Shown: positions 46,589-57,429 of the stretch, piece after piece
Position numbering within the stretch: the first letter of the stretch is position 1
Layout of the letters: each line of letters begins with the position of its first letter
Source: Ianthella basta
Lineage: Eukaryota > Porifera > Demospongiae > Verongiida > Ianthellidae
NCBI GenBank assembly: GCA_964019415.1
Contig: OZ025870.1
Span: forward strand, 3,804,908-3,868,907
Direction: 5' to 3'
DNA length: 64,000 bases
Program-made: the position numbers and the translations under genes
The notes under the pieces: generated by a model
Told to the model about the DNA's origin: nothing
What the model saw: only the letters and a program-made list of their open reading frames with translations
Databases searched by the model: none

Positions 46589-47479
46589 ATGGCTGCAGAA
46601 GGAAAGAAGCCGAGAGCAAAGTGGAACGCAGATGTCGAGAGGCAGCTGATAGACATTTGGGCAGATATTCTAGAAGAAGTGGGCAGGAAGATGATGACGC
46701 GAAGGATAAAAGAGTCGATCGCGACTGCTCGCCTCAACACGTACGTCACCAAGGAGCTTGGGGGCACGAAGCTGTTCACGGAGAAGGCAGTGTGCAATAA
46801 AATTGACAGTCTAATGAAGAAGGGAAAGGGAGCTTACGTGAAATACCAGAAAAAGGGGGAAATGGGCAAGGAATTCACGGAGGAAGAGGCCGAATTTGAC
46901 CGTGAGGCTGCAGAAAGGGCTTGGCCTAATTTCAGAACTTTTTATCTTCGCTTTAAGGACCACCCATCTATTGGACCTGGTTCTGTGGAGGACTCTGCTG
47001 TAGGCCCAAGTGCTAGTGTGGCCAGAGAAGAGGTTGTGGCCACAGAGCAGGAGTCTGCTACCAACACACCTGACACCTCAAGAAGCCCAAGCAGACTCGC
47101 AAGTATTGCTAGCAATGAGTCTGAATCTGAGGAAGATGAGGTTGCAGGCCCTCCAAAGAAGACAAAGAAAGTGGAGACCTCACTTTCCAGGGTTGGGAAA
47201 AAGAAAGGGAGAGGTACCAGTTCTGCACAGTTCTTGGCTGCATTTGCAGAGATGCAGGAGCAGGCCCAGCAAAGGAACATAGAACACGAGAGGAAGATGC
47301 AGGAAGAAGCAATGGCCTTTCAAGTCAAAATAGATCAATACAGGGCAAGGTTTGAGGCAGATTTGGCCACAAGGCTGCAGCAGCAAAGTAGCCAGTTTGA
47401 AATGAACCTGATGCAGACAATCCAGTCATTTCAGGCGGAGCTGCTAAAAAGACTTTTCGAGAAAAATGACTCTAATTAG
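46589..47479 (+). CDS. Harbinger Myb/SANT-like DNA-binding protein
   Basis: About 296 residues from the ATG at 46589. The N-terminal Myb/SANT-like trihelix region has KWNADVERQLIDIWADIL, a basic segment, and KAVCNKIDSLMKKGKGAYVK. The middle is Ser/Glu-rich and probably disordered, with a basic nuclear-localisation-like GPPKKTKKVE. The C-terminus is a long coiled coil (QEQAQQRNIEHERKMQEEA.., FEADLATRLQQQSSQFEMNL). In Harbinger systems this partner binds the ends and brings the transposase to the nucleus. The ORF is intact. The GTG nine bases upstream is in frame, but ATG is the likely start. Confidence 0.9.
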   Translation: MAAEGKKPRAKWNADVERQLIDIWADILEEVGRKMMTRRIKESIATARLNTYVTKELGGTKLFTEKAVCNKIDSLMKKGKGAYVKYQKKGEMGKEFTEEEAEFDREAAERAWPNFRTFYLRFKDHPSIGPGSVEDSAVGPSASVAREEVVATEQESATNTPDTSRSPSRLASIASNESESEEDEVAGPPKKTKKVETSLSRVGKKKGRGTSSAQFLAAFAEMQEQAQQRNIEHERKMQEEAMAFQVKIDQYRARFEADLATRLQQQSSQFEMNLMQTIQSFQAELLKRLFEKNDSN

Positions 47480-47681
47480 AAACATCATACTCACATCATC
47501 AATGCTGTGCATCTTTATTATTCAATACCAATATTTATGCATACTCTCCATCATTTCTATTCATCATCAATACTATCATGATTGTATCATTGATTATTGT
47601 CATTATCAATATAGCATGGATACATGTGATTAATAATTTCAAACTGCATCAGAGTTGTTGTGACATGGTAGCTATATAGCG

Positions 47682-48963
47682 TCACGACTGTGGTGCTGGG
47701 CAATGACGATGGATGTAGGTGGCAAGGGCATCCCGAATTCCTGCTGCTGGCCCAATAACCACATTGGCTTGCAAATGTGTTGGAATGCTGGCTGTGTAGG
47801 CATTCTCATCTGGTAGCCAGCCAGGCTCAAACGGGCACTGATGCCTCTCACACACATTGTGCAGGGCACAGCAAACCATTACAACTTGGCGCACAAACAC
47901 CGGGTCATTCAACTTGCAATTGCCATCCATTATTTTCCATCTTCCGTTGAGCCGTCCAAAGGCCTGCTCTACCACTCTCCTGGTGCGAATAAGGCTGTAG
48001 TTGAAACTTCGTTTCTAGGGAACATTTGCTGAATCAGGAAAGCATTTCATAGAGGTTGAGTCTAGGGGAAAGGCAGAATCAGCCACCAGAAATGGCTTGA
48101 CACTGACACCTTCAATTGTCATTGGTGAGCGGTATAGCCATTCGCCATTTGCAATCTTTTGATATAGCAGGCTGTGTCTGTAGGTGTAGGAATCACCAAC
48201 AGAACCAGGCCGCCCTGCATTCACATAAGTGAAGATGCCTCGTGCATCAACACAACCCAACACAATGATTGCATTGAAGTGTTTGTAACAATAGTATGTG
48301 TTTGTCACCGAATTCACTCGGCTTCCTGATTGGCATGAAGGTGCCATCCAAGGCACCGCCACAACATGGCAACCCGCACAATGACTCAAAGTCGACGATA
48401 ACTTGCTCAAGCTCTGGCCCAGTAGGGAACTTGATGGCATCATGGACTAGTCTCTCACGTAGTATGGCAATGCCCTGGTGCACAAGGGCTACAACTGTTG
48501 ACTTGCCAATTCCATAGAGTGCAGCCAGCTCTGAAAAACTGCTAGCTTGAGCTAGCCAGTGCAGTACGACAGCGAGTCTCTTTGGAGGAGGTAGTGCACA
48601 TCGCAGATGCGTATTCTGTTTCTCAAAATACGTGGCAAATCTATGGGAGAGGTACCAAAAGGTGTCCTTGGACATCCGAAAATGTTGCAGGTATTGGCTC
48701 TCCTCCCAGTCAGGAAAAGGGGTGCCCATGATGAGCCACAAACCACACACGTTCTTCTCCCAAAATCCTTGACCCCTTGGTGCTGCCCAGAACTGTCGCG
48801 TAGCTCGCAGGAGGCGGATGATCCGCTGAAAAGGGGGAAGGACTATGAGCGCGGAGGTAAAAAGCAACCTCACGAGAGACCGCCGACTCCTACGCAGGCT
48901 GCGCTGCTGGCGCGCATAGAACCCAAGGCTGCGCGGGTGATTCAGCCGCATGACAGAGGCCAT
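47682..48963 (-). pseudogene. Harbinger DDE transposase, frameshift and nonsense
   Basis: Minus-strand reading from the ATG at 48963. An N-terminal basic region is followed by the DDE_Tnp_4-type core: FRMSKDTFWYLSHRF, ALYGIGKSTV, GGALDGTFMPI (first D), VADSAFPLDS (second D) and VVEQAFGRLNGRWK (E). A one-base frame change lies near 48298-48306, between GDKH and TYYCYKHFNAI. An in-frame TAG at 48015-48017 follows CFPDSANVP; the frame continues KRSFNYSLIRTRR. The end is PAPQS at 47682. All three catalytic acids are still encoded, but the protein cannot be made whole. Confidence 0.93.
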
Positions 48964-49310
48964 ACGAAAGAAGGTAGATCCACAGCACTATGTCCGCCAT
49001 GTTTCCAGTTACAAACGACTATTGTTTTTAATAGGTGTGACCGACTCGTCACGCCGACGTTCACGTTACGGTAACGTGAACGTCGACGTCGACGTGATTT
49101 TTGACGTAGTGTGACCGCCGCCTTAAAAGGCTTGCATTGGGATAAATTTGCCTCATATAGTAACACAAGCAAATGAGAGGCATAGCAACCAACAGAGACA
49201 GTCCATTCTGTACCTCGCTGGGATAGGGCACTAGCCACCGATATTATTTGCCGCCTGTATATACGGGAGGACGGCTAGGTTACAGGTAGGTAGGCAAAGA
49301 TCGCCTCGCC

Positions 49311-49343
49311 CTGAAGAAGACCATAGCATCTGGTCAAAACATC
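49311..49343 (+). ncRNA. hammerhead-like motif, mutated
   Basis: CTGAAGA (perfect CUGANGA core), stem GACC..GGTC with a 9-nt loop, then AAAACATC where GAAACGTC is expected. The G-to-A change in the GAAA box should abolish cleavage. It resembles the motif at 21246 and probably marks a Penelope-type relic next to the Harbinger insertion. Confidence 0.35.
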
Positions 49344-49912
49344 GGCAAGGTTTTCAACCCTGTTGTGAAGCTTGTATTGAAGAACCAACCCTTTCTAATA
49401 CGATACATACATAGTGCATAAAATCTATGGTGCCCTCTACCACTCAATAGTGATAATGTTATTGGGGCATAATTATAAATTATAAATATCATTAAAGTCA
49501 CAATATGGCTGGTTGCCCTTGCTATATTATCATTAGCCATTAAAAACCCTAGTTATCGTTTATCACATTAACAGATACAGTATCTTCATAACTGTTAACA
49601 AATCACACAGTGCAATCGTAAATGTTACACATCATAACTGTATTGTACTTTATTGTACTGTACTGAGCTAGCGGACAGATACACATTTACAACACAGTCA
49701 GTTGACAGTATTCTACATTACACATTACTGCCTCTTTCTTGCCTAGTCTGTAAAACTAATAATCCTTGAGGACTGCAATTATAGCATAAACTTGCAGAAG
49801 ATGTTCATAGAGTATAATATGCCCAAGTAGCTGCGCACTACTGCTTCACTAAAGCACGCCGGAAACTTTAAGTCATACTACAATAGCCTGAGGAATGTGC
49901 AATGAAACTCAC

Positions 49913-49993
49913 CAGTGTGCCCTCCACTGCTTATGTTTGCTAGAGGAGAAGTAGTGCCTTCACTAGTGGCTGGTCTTTTGGGTCCCACAGTAG
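49913..49993 (-). CDS. gene A exon 1 as mapped (linker exon, copy 3)
   Basis: 81-nt minus-strand exon between acceptor ATCCCAG and donor GTGAGT, phase 1 both ends. Encodes ATVGPKRPATSEGTTSPLAN plus ISSGGHT. Homologous to the exons at 4443, 9950 and 57265. The next phase-1 acceptor on this strand that opens a long frame is gene A exon 2 (40429). More 5' exons with the start codon must lie further right or beyond; none was identified. Confidence 0.6.
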
Positions 49994-50029
49994 CTGGGAT
50001 TATGCATGTTAAGATAGGGATAGAGGTGA

Positions 50030-51048
50030 ATAATTGCAACATTAAACTCAATTAAGCATGTACTGCATAACAATCTTACTATGCTGTGAAACTGTACAAT
50101 GCAAGAATGTAGAGTCAAAACAAAATTAACCCTTTACGGGCAAATTTAAAATCGGCGCATGCATGCGCACCATGCTATACCAATTTAAATGGCTCTGCAC
50201 ATAGTAATCTGATGCGCCACATGTTGACAGCTGCCAAAACTCTCTTAGAGTGAATACGCTGATGCTGACGATGGACTACATCGAGCTGCCCCCAACAAAG
50301 ATCTTGATTGCGCTTCGCATGCACACTCAGGAGAGACGAAATGCCAGCCAAAGGATAACCAGAGGACTAATGAATTTGCAACAAACCACTCGAAGCTGTT
50401 GTCTTTTTGTAGCAGCCGAAACTGCCGTAAAGTGCAAGCCTTTATCCTTGACGCGTAGATGTGTCATTGGTACTTACACGTATGCAATTATTCAATGCAT
50501 CATTGTATGCGGCACTGGTAACTAAAGGTTTATCATAGAGTTATGTAATAGATTATGCACATTCTTCTGGACAATGATTAAGAGCAAGTCAGGCTATTCT
50601 GTGGCAGCTTACATGATTTGTACTGTACACTGTACATTCTCAGGTTTGTACACAGCAGACGAAGGCCTTCGGGCTGAAACATCCTGCATTCAATTGTTGA
50701 TTAATCTGCTACATCATTGCTCACAAACTATTCGCCACCATACATGATCTGTACTGCTTTCACAAATCCTCTGACCTGCATGCATGGTCATGCAGCAATT
50801 ACTTATGCCCTTATAATGTTAAGCCATATGGATAAGTTGCAACAATAAATTATTATGCAGTGGAGGCACTACATAAAGAGGTTTGTGTTCTGCCTGACAT
50901 TAAACCAACAGGGCATAAGCACAAGAAAGTGCTTAAATTGATCTTGTAGCATTGGTCACTCGCCATATAACAACAGACAGCAACAAATCTTAAAAACAAG
51001 TTTTAGAGGCATTTTGGAAAATAAGAAACATGTGGAAATGGCCAGATC
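50030..51048. other. no gene recognised; hammerhead-like relic at 50656-50683
   Basis: CAGACGA, stem GGCC-TTCG-GGCT, then GAAACATC at 50656-50683, with flanks matching the Penelope tail at 21240-21310. The rest has only short frames. Confidence 0.35.
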
Positions 51049-51049
51049 C

Positions 51050-51290
51050 ATAGCTATGTACCTGTTCAGTTTGGGGCATGCACACACACATGTAATGATT
51101 CAGAAAAGTAATGTCGGCGTATATCCTTCTTCAGTGGCAGCATCTAACATGCTTTCATGATAAAATCAACTCCTGATCTCCTTTGTCAACTTCTTAGCAA
51201 ACATGCTATATTCAGTTCAAGGCTCTTGACCAGGAATCACCAAACCTACTCAATATCATTCCTCATCATCATCATCAGAGTTTAATAGTC
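51050..51290. repeat. duplicated non-coding block, copy 3
   Basis: Diverged copy of 7780-8040. Lies about 1 kb upstream (minus sense) of the linker exon at 49993, as 7780-8290 lies upstream of the exon at 4526 once repeat R is removed. Supports a duplicated gene unit. Confidence 0.45.
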
Positions 51291-51401
51291 AGTTCAATCA
51301 GGTATGGTGAACGGTCACAGATCTTAAGTTGCAAATGGTATCTGTAATTATTCCAATGCATCTATGTCTGTGGGGTGGTAGTGAACTAGGAAGTGCCCTT
51401 A

Positions 51402-51578
51402 CAGCCAATTTCAGAATGGTTGGCCAAAATGACAAATGGCAGAATGGCCAAATGGTGTGACGTCACCAATAGTTTAACTGCTTGCCATTACATCACTTCT
51501 ATTGTAAAGTATTGCCATTTGCTATGACGTCACGCCATTTGCCATTTGCCTTTTGGCCAACAATTCTGAAATCGGCTG
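51402..51578. mobile_element. 177-bp TA-flanked MITE
   Basis: Ends CAGCCAATTTCAGAATGGTT and its inverted partner ..AATTCTGAAATCGGCTG; TA at 51400-51401 and 51579-51580. The interior repeats TTGCCATTTG and its complement around two TGACGTCA-like sites. Non-coding. Confidence 0.88.
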
Positions 51579-51580
51579 TA

Positions 51581-54270
51581 GCTGAAGGCTGATTGCTTTG
51601 GGTACAGCATCCACTCCACAGCTATGTATACAGTCGGCCCTTTATGATACAGTACTAGTTCTTGCTTCTGAGTTAAACTATAATACACATTCATTCTTCG
51701 TTCCTCATCCTAACGCTATTAGCTAGCTAAACCCTAACCCTAATGTCCATCGTCGGTGCTGAAAATAACTTTGTTTAGCTACCCTAGCCGTTATTATAGT
51801 GCAAGTTACGTAGCTAAGTAGCTATAGCTGATTGTGTCACGGGCCATACGCCCATAAGATGAACTTGGACTAATCTAGAAATTACTCGTTCATTGCATGA
51901 AGTCATGGTCAGGGTACATGGATGAGGCCCAAATTAGGGTGTGGCTGGACATCCCCCGATTCAGGGTGGTTTCTTACCTAACAAGTCTGACCACCCATTT
52001 GATTGCTTACCACTACGATAGCTAGTTTGCGCGCAGTTACAAATACTGCGAAGCGTTCATGGACTAGTGTTGCCCTTGAAGTATATAGCTAGCTAGCTAC
52101 GATGCACCAGACTGTCAGATGCTTAGACGGGACCGGATCGGAGGCCTGAAGGAAGACTAGCCTTGAGTTAAAGCATAATATGGAGTGTGTGAGTGAATCA
52201 TGAGAAAACTGGCAGTACTTTGCGCAGACTTGCCATACATTACAATGGGACACCATCTTTGTTTTACAGAGGAGAGCGAAGTAGATTACAAAATTCGCAG
52301 CAAATTCCTTTGTCTAAAAACTCCTCCTGGGGAGATGGTGCGATGATAGGCTTGTGCAATGAACCCATGACGTCATTGCAATTATTCGTTTCTTCCTAAA
52401 ACACAATTTGCAACTGCTGCAGTGTAAATATGCTGAAAATTAAGGGCAACACTGGACCACCCGAGAAATCAAGACATTCGGGTATGATGAGAGCTGTTAG
52501 GAGCCGCCAACAACTGGAGAGCAATACAAGACACTTGACCTTGCAGAAGGTGATTCGCAGTGGAAGAGGAGACACATGCTCACTCCGGAGTCACCACCAG
52601 GAGTCAGCTGAAGGGAATAACAAGGAATCAGCTCAAGGGAAGAACCATGCAACTCAGCTCAAGGGAACAGTCAGCTGCATGCAACTCTATAGCTAACTGC
52701 AACTATACAACGTCTATAGTTATCACTCAGTAGCCTTAACTTGGTAGCTAGGCTTGGAAGTGCTTAGCATCAGAAGCACTGGAAGCACCTGCGTTGGGCA
52801 CTGCAGCAGAGGAGGGTGCAGAAGGTGCCCTTCTCTGCAAGTACATTAAAAATCAACGAGAAAAGCAATAACAAACTGAGCTGCATGGTATCAGAAATTA
52901 GCTTTTATGCAACTAAAATAGCCATTGTACGCATCATTGAACTTGAGATTATCAGCGAAAACTGCCAGCAAACAGCTAACGATATCCAAAGAATGGCTAA
53001 CCACAAACAGCTAACACTTATCAATGATCAATTAACAGTTAACTGCAATTCATGAGATTTAACAGTAATTTACAAACTTATGTTGCTTCACGTGTCATAG
53101 TCTGTTCAGTGATCAATGTCGAGGTGATTTTGACAGTATACTCCAAGCAGCTAATTACTCAGCCTTTACTTTCAGGAGAGACTCTTGCACAGGAATGTTG
53201 TCTGGATCCTTGCAGCTGCTACAGAAAAGCTGGATAGCAATTGATGCCAGTCTGGAGAGGAGTAAGATGGGCACTTTATCTGACTGATGTTAGTGGGCAC
53301 TGGAAACACCGAGTGCAACTGCAGTGACAACTGGGTAATTTCCAATACTCGCATCATTCGTGCATAAGACTACATGCTGAAAATAAATTTGCACCTGCAT
53401 GCAGGCAACTGTTAACAGTTAACAATTAACTGTTGGTGGACAATGGTTAACTCTTGTGCCTATATCGGTTGCCATCTAGTGCCATGCAATTTTAGGAGAC
53501 AAATGAATAGCAAAAAATGGGTTGTAATAGGTTTAATTTAACCACCTTTGATCTGGTGACAAATGTGCTTACATATGTATGTACAGGTACAGATCCGTTG
53601 CAATGCTATCACAATCAAGTCAAATATTATTCAACTCAAGTCAAAAATTCTCCGAGGGGATAAGTATCGCTGGATGACAACAAAGATGCTACCCCTGTCG
53701 GTATCTCTTTGCACATGAGAAGGCAAGGACATATCATCAGAAACAACAAGCCTTAGTATTTCACACTGTTGTTCCAGAACATAATAGGAGTCATGCTGTG
53801 CTCTTCACAAACTTACAGAGTCCCTTTAAATGCATGCCTAGAGGAAGCTTTAGAGAAGGCAGAGCTAAGAGAGTCCTGAATCTTCAGCAGCGATGAATCA
53901 TTGACAGAGTTGTTGAAGTATAAGTAGCTAGCACTCCAGAAAAATCTGCCCCTGTGCAGCAAATTTCTGGAGCTTTGAAAACATAAATCATGGTTGCACT
54001 TCTAGGACTACAATGGCTTGAGATGCATATGCAAGCTACATTGCTGCCAGCAACCCATGCTTCTTCTTGGGTATACCATGCCTATTCAATGGAGATGGTC
54101 TATGTACCATGGTTACACAAAAGACAACTTATCGGCAATATGTAAAATGTACATACATGGCTAGGGATATTATTCTAAACTCCCACATCCGCATCATGAA
54201 GCATGGATCCCACTTCCTTCTTTACTGAAAGAGATGCATAATACCGTATCAATTTATGCATTAGTCGAGT
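51581..54270. other. no gene recognised
   Basis: Contains a short AAACCCTAACCCTAA stretch (51728), TAGCTAGC palindromes, a run of TCAGCT(C/G)AAGGGAA repeats (52600-52670), and ACAGTTAAC-type repeats (52975-53440). The plus-strand frames at 52193-52696 show no motif. Confidence 0.4.
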
Positions 54271-54274
54271 GATG

Positions 54275-54648
54275 CTAGTCCTTATCACCTGTGTTTGTTG
54301 TATTCATTGGTAATGGATGTGGGCTCAGTTGCTGATCAGAGCCACCAGGATCAATTCCATGGATTCGCATATGCAATCGTTGCCCAACTTCCTTTGTCCT
54401 GCCAAAGCCCTCGTCAACTCCCATCAGTACTGTCGGCAACATCACAATCTGATTAAATGAGCAATTCTGGCATAAATGGTCGTAAAGTATTCCACAAGCT
54501 GATCTTGCATCTTTTGCTTGTTCAATGTCTGTCTCAGTGCTTGCTGCTATGACCCCTTGACGTCTCAGCTCTGGTGCACATGTTTTGGCATTGACGTTGC
54601 TCAAAATGTCATCTCTGAATTCTTGTAGAATTGCATTCACTGATTTAT
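54275..54648 (-). CDS. gene C last exon, death-fold (CARD-like) domain
   Basis: 374-nt minus-strand exon, acceptor CACTCTGCAG above 54648, stop at 54275; enters in phase 1 as the linker exon at 57265 requires. Reads DKSVNAILQEFRDDILSNVN, then LRRQGVIAAS, GILYDHLCQNC, and a helix GRTKEVGQRLHMRIHG, then a short Pro/Ser/Asn-rich tail. It aligns with gene D exon 2889-3199, with conserved GVI, ILY-x-HL-x-QNC and the C-terminal helix. A CARD-like or related death-fold domain is inferred, suggesting an adaptor or receptor in cell-death or innate immune signalling. Not verified. Confidence 0.62.
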
Positions 54649-54649
54649 C

Positions 54650-55740
54650 TGCAGAGTGTCAGTAGGCAGAACAAAGCTGGATCAGCCATAAAAGACTACA
54701 TCTTTAAGGCCTGTACCTTCTCCCATATGTTCAATGATTACATTTGGACTGAATTCACAAACAACTCACTGTTTACATCACAACAATATACAATAGCAGA
54801 CACATTTCTCATCAAGGGATAATAGGACCACATTCCTCACCTTTTGGAAGGTATGTAAATTCCACATTGAAATCACTTGTTAGGTGAAACATAACCATAG
54901 TATTGATGAGTAGAACTCAACAGGCTTAACTGGTAGTTGTACAAGGTCATCAATTGATTATAGCCTGATCCACAAGGTCAAAACGTGTTAGGTTGCCAGT
55001 TGTAGCGGTATAGTACTCTGAGCAATGAAATCACAAGCATGAGGCACTGTGCCTGCCGAGGACGCACAGCTAGTTTTGGTCAGGCCCATCTATAGATGGC
55101 ACCATCATGTATAGGTTTGCTACCTAATATCTGAGCCAGGAGCGCATAATAAATAAAAAAAAAGGAAGGGGTAGGACCGGGCAGCACCCATGCAAATAAT
55201 TGCATTCTGGACATCCTACCCATGGGAGTCGTGTTACTATTTTAGAATGTGAATCGCTGTAGTAGTGAAATCGTTCCTACCGTGGAACTCGTCGTCTTGC
55301 AAGCATAAACCAACACAAAGTGGCCACGTACGCAGCGTCCACACTCGATGGCAATGACACTCAAATGCGTTGAATAAGCTGGTGTAAACCGACGCGGAAA
55401 AACGTTTACCCTTCGTGTGTGCTCTGTACATGACCAGGAAGGCCATAACCATCTCCGGGCAGGCCATTCTTTCCTGAAAATATTGGGCCAACATTGGAAT
55501 ATTGGTCCATCTTGTACTAACTGTATGCAGCAATCACAGTGGGGTAGTAGCAAGCTTTAAACGCTCTAACGTCTAAAGGTACTACGGTGTCAGTAGCGCT
55601 GAGCTTGCAAGGTCTGTCGTGGTCATGTTAGCGTGTTTAGTTCATGCGGTGGCTAGATCGGACCGTGACGATCGTGCAAGAAGAACTTACAGAATTCTGT
55701 ACAATGCGCAGGAGGTGACAGATAAGGTGTCATTTGTGAG
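54650..55740. other. gene C intron and flank, no further exon recognised
   Basis: Two overlapping minus-strand frames at 55237-55553 have no motif or fitting splice sites. A short A run follows AATAAATAAA near 55148. Confidence 0.35.
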
Positions 55741-55742
55741 CA

Positions 55743-56118
55743 ATGGACGGTGAAGAGAAGAAGCACAGCGTGGACAGCGGAGAGGAATACTATGTGGAAG
55801 AAGAGAAGCACAGTACAGGACCCAGAGAAAAGAAGAACGGCGATTTAATTGAAGAAGAGTATCTCTACATAACCTCTTCTACCTACTGTGATGGATGCCC
55901 TGACAGCAGGAAAAGAGTAATTCAAAATAAGGCCAAGCAGCAGGAAGGAGAGAAGTGACATCAAGAACAAGCTGTTCTGCAATTGCTCTAAGACAGACAC
56001 GTGGGATAAGGATATGATCAAGTGTGGCAGCTGTGACGAATGGTTTCACTTTAAGTATATCAATTCAGAAGAACCAAGCAAACAAGAACAGTGGTTCTGT
56101 AGTGACTGTTCATGTTAG
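55743..56118 (+). pseudogene. PHD-finger coding relic
   Basis: A Glu/Lys-rich frame from the ATG at 55743 (MDGEEKKHSVDSGEEYYVEE.. SSTYCDGCPD) stops at 55956. In the next frame 55957-56118 reads a PHD finger: FCNCSKTDTWDKDMIKCGSC, then DEWFH and QWFCSDCSC, with the C4HC3 spacing. The frame change falls between 55921 and 55955. PHD fingers bind histone tails in host proteins and also occur in transposon proteins. Without an intron signal I treat it as a broken, possibly transposon-derived, gene. Confidence 0.6.
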
Positions 56119-56326
56119 CTAGCAACATTGCCTATGTACCATTGGAAACTATGTAGCTATCCTATGTGTATTATTTGATGCTGTACTATTATTCTTAGCC
56201 ATTTTCTATTGGAAACTATTATAGCTATCCCATGTATTATTTGATGCTGTACCATTATAATCTACCTTGTCCTAAAATAATATTATGCATACATAGCTAG
56301 CTATTTCGAGAATTGTGTGACCCTAC

Positions 56327-56723
56327 TAGGGGGCGAACAAGTAACCGAATATTCGAATATTCGTTCGGTAGCCTAATATTCGAAGGATAATTTTATTCGT
56401 TTGAATATTGATGACGCTTAATGACGTCATAAAAATGGCCGCGAACTACGTAAAATTCGTTTCGCTCATAAATCAGTAAATATCTACGGAACGAAACACC
56501 TCCTATTTGTTATGGATTACGCAGAGACTGCAAAAAATGCATTCTGCCAGGTCACATTTGCCCGTTCTGCTCTTCATCCAACTTTCTCCTCCCATTTTCC
56601 GTGACCGCTCCACAGAAGACGGCCTTATTTGGTAATCACTTCCGGTAGAACGAATATTCGAATATTCGTTCATTGGAAGCAACGAATAGTCGAACTTAAT
56701 ACAGAGTATTCGTTCGACCCTTA
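56327..56723. mobile_element. hAT-type MITE with 8-bp target duplication
   Basis: Starts TAGGGGGCGAAC and ends GTTCGACCCTTA. The 8-bp repeat GACCCTAC lies at 56319-56326 and 56724-56731. Subterminal ACGAATATTCGAATATTCGT is repeated inverted near both ends. 8-bp TSD and TAGGG ends are typical of hAT elements. Non-coding. Confidence 0.93.
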
Positions 56724-56980
56724 GACCCTACTTAAAGGGATCAAAAGTTTCAGGGTAGGACCATTATTTGCAGAAAATTATGGTCCGGGGGACCAATATT
56801 TCCTATGAAACAAGTATTTTGAGTTAAAAAAACTCGTGGGGCTACCACCCCAACTCAAAATACTTGCTCACTTCAGTAGCAGCTCTGCCACTCACAATAG
56901 GTAAACGTGACATTGTGTCATACACCTCAGTGACCTCAGCACACACACACACACACCACTGTCACCAGACATACGTACAT

Positions 56981-57122
<142 letters not shown>

Positions 57123-57264
57123 CACACACACAAACACACACACACCACACCGCACAGAGAAATCTCTAGCACAGACAGACACACACAGTTTACAGCACAA
57201 ATTTGCTACTCTTCCCTTTAAGTCATGCTACAATAGCTTGAGGAATGAGCAATATGCGACTCAC

Positions 57265-57348
57265 CGCTGTGTTCTCCACTGCTTATTTTAGCTGGAGGAG
57301 TACTATTGTCTTCACGAGAGACTGGTCTCTTGTATCCAGCAACTGCAG
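57265..57348 (-). CDS. gene C linker exon (copy 4)
   Basis: 84-nt minus-strand exon between acceptor GCAGTCCCAG and donor GTGAGT, phase 1 both ends. Encodes AAVAGYKRPVSREDNSTPPA plus KISSGEHS. It should splice to 54648. The flanking intron (57200-57260) also matches the copies at 9890-9950 and 49855-49910, so duplication included intron sequence. Confidence 0.7.
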
Positions 57349-57429
57349 CTGGGACTGCAAATGGTAAGATAAAGGATACAGGTGAATTCAAATTACATAA
57401 ACAGCAAATTGAATTAATATACCGCATAT

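Larger units (their letters stand above)
46383..49122. mobile_element. PIF/Harbinger DNA transposon
   Basis: 2740 bp. Inverted ends GGCGGCGGTCACACTA..TCAAAA (about 45 bp, imperfect, rich in ACGT/GTCGACGT). The 3-bp duplication TTA lies at 46380-46382 and 49123-49125, the Harbinger hallmark. It carries two convergent genes: a Myb-like protein (plus) and a DDE transposase (minus), the standard two-gene layout. Inserted in the first mapped intron of gene A. Confidence 0.96.

Noticed and set aside
51725..51745. Telomere-like AAACCCTAACCCTAA
   Set aside because: Only two to three units inside AT-rich DNA; far too short for a telomeric or interstitial telomeric array.
52193..52696. Two consecutive plus-strand frames
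   Set aside because: Polar low-complexity text with short sequence repeats (TCAGCTCAAGGGAA type); no domain and no splice support.
55237..55553. Two overlapping minus-strand frames of about 100 codons
   Set aside because: Different frames over the same bases, neither with a motif or fitting splice sites.
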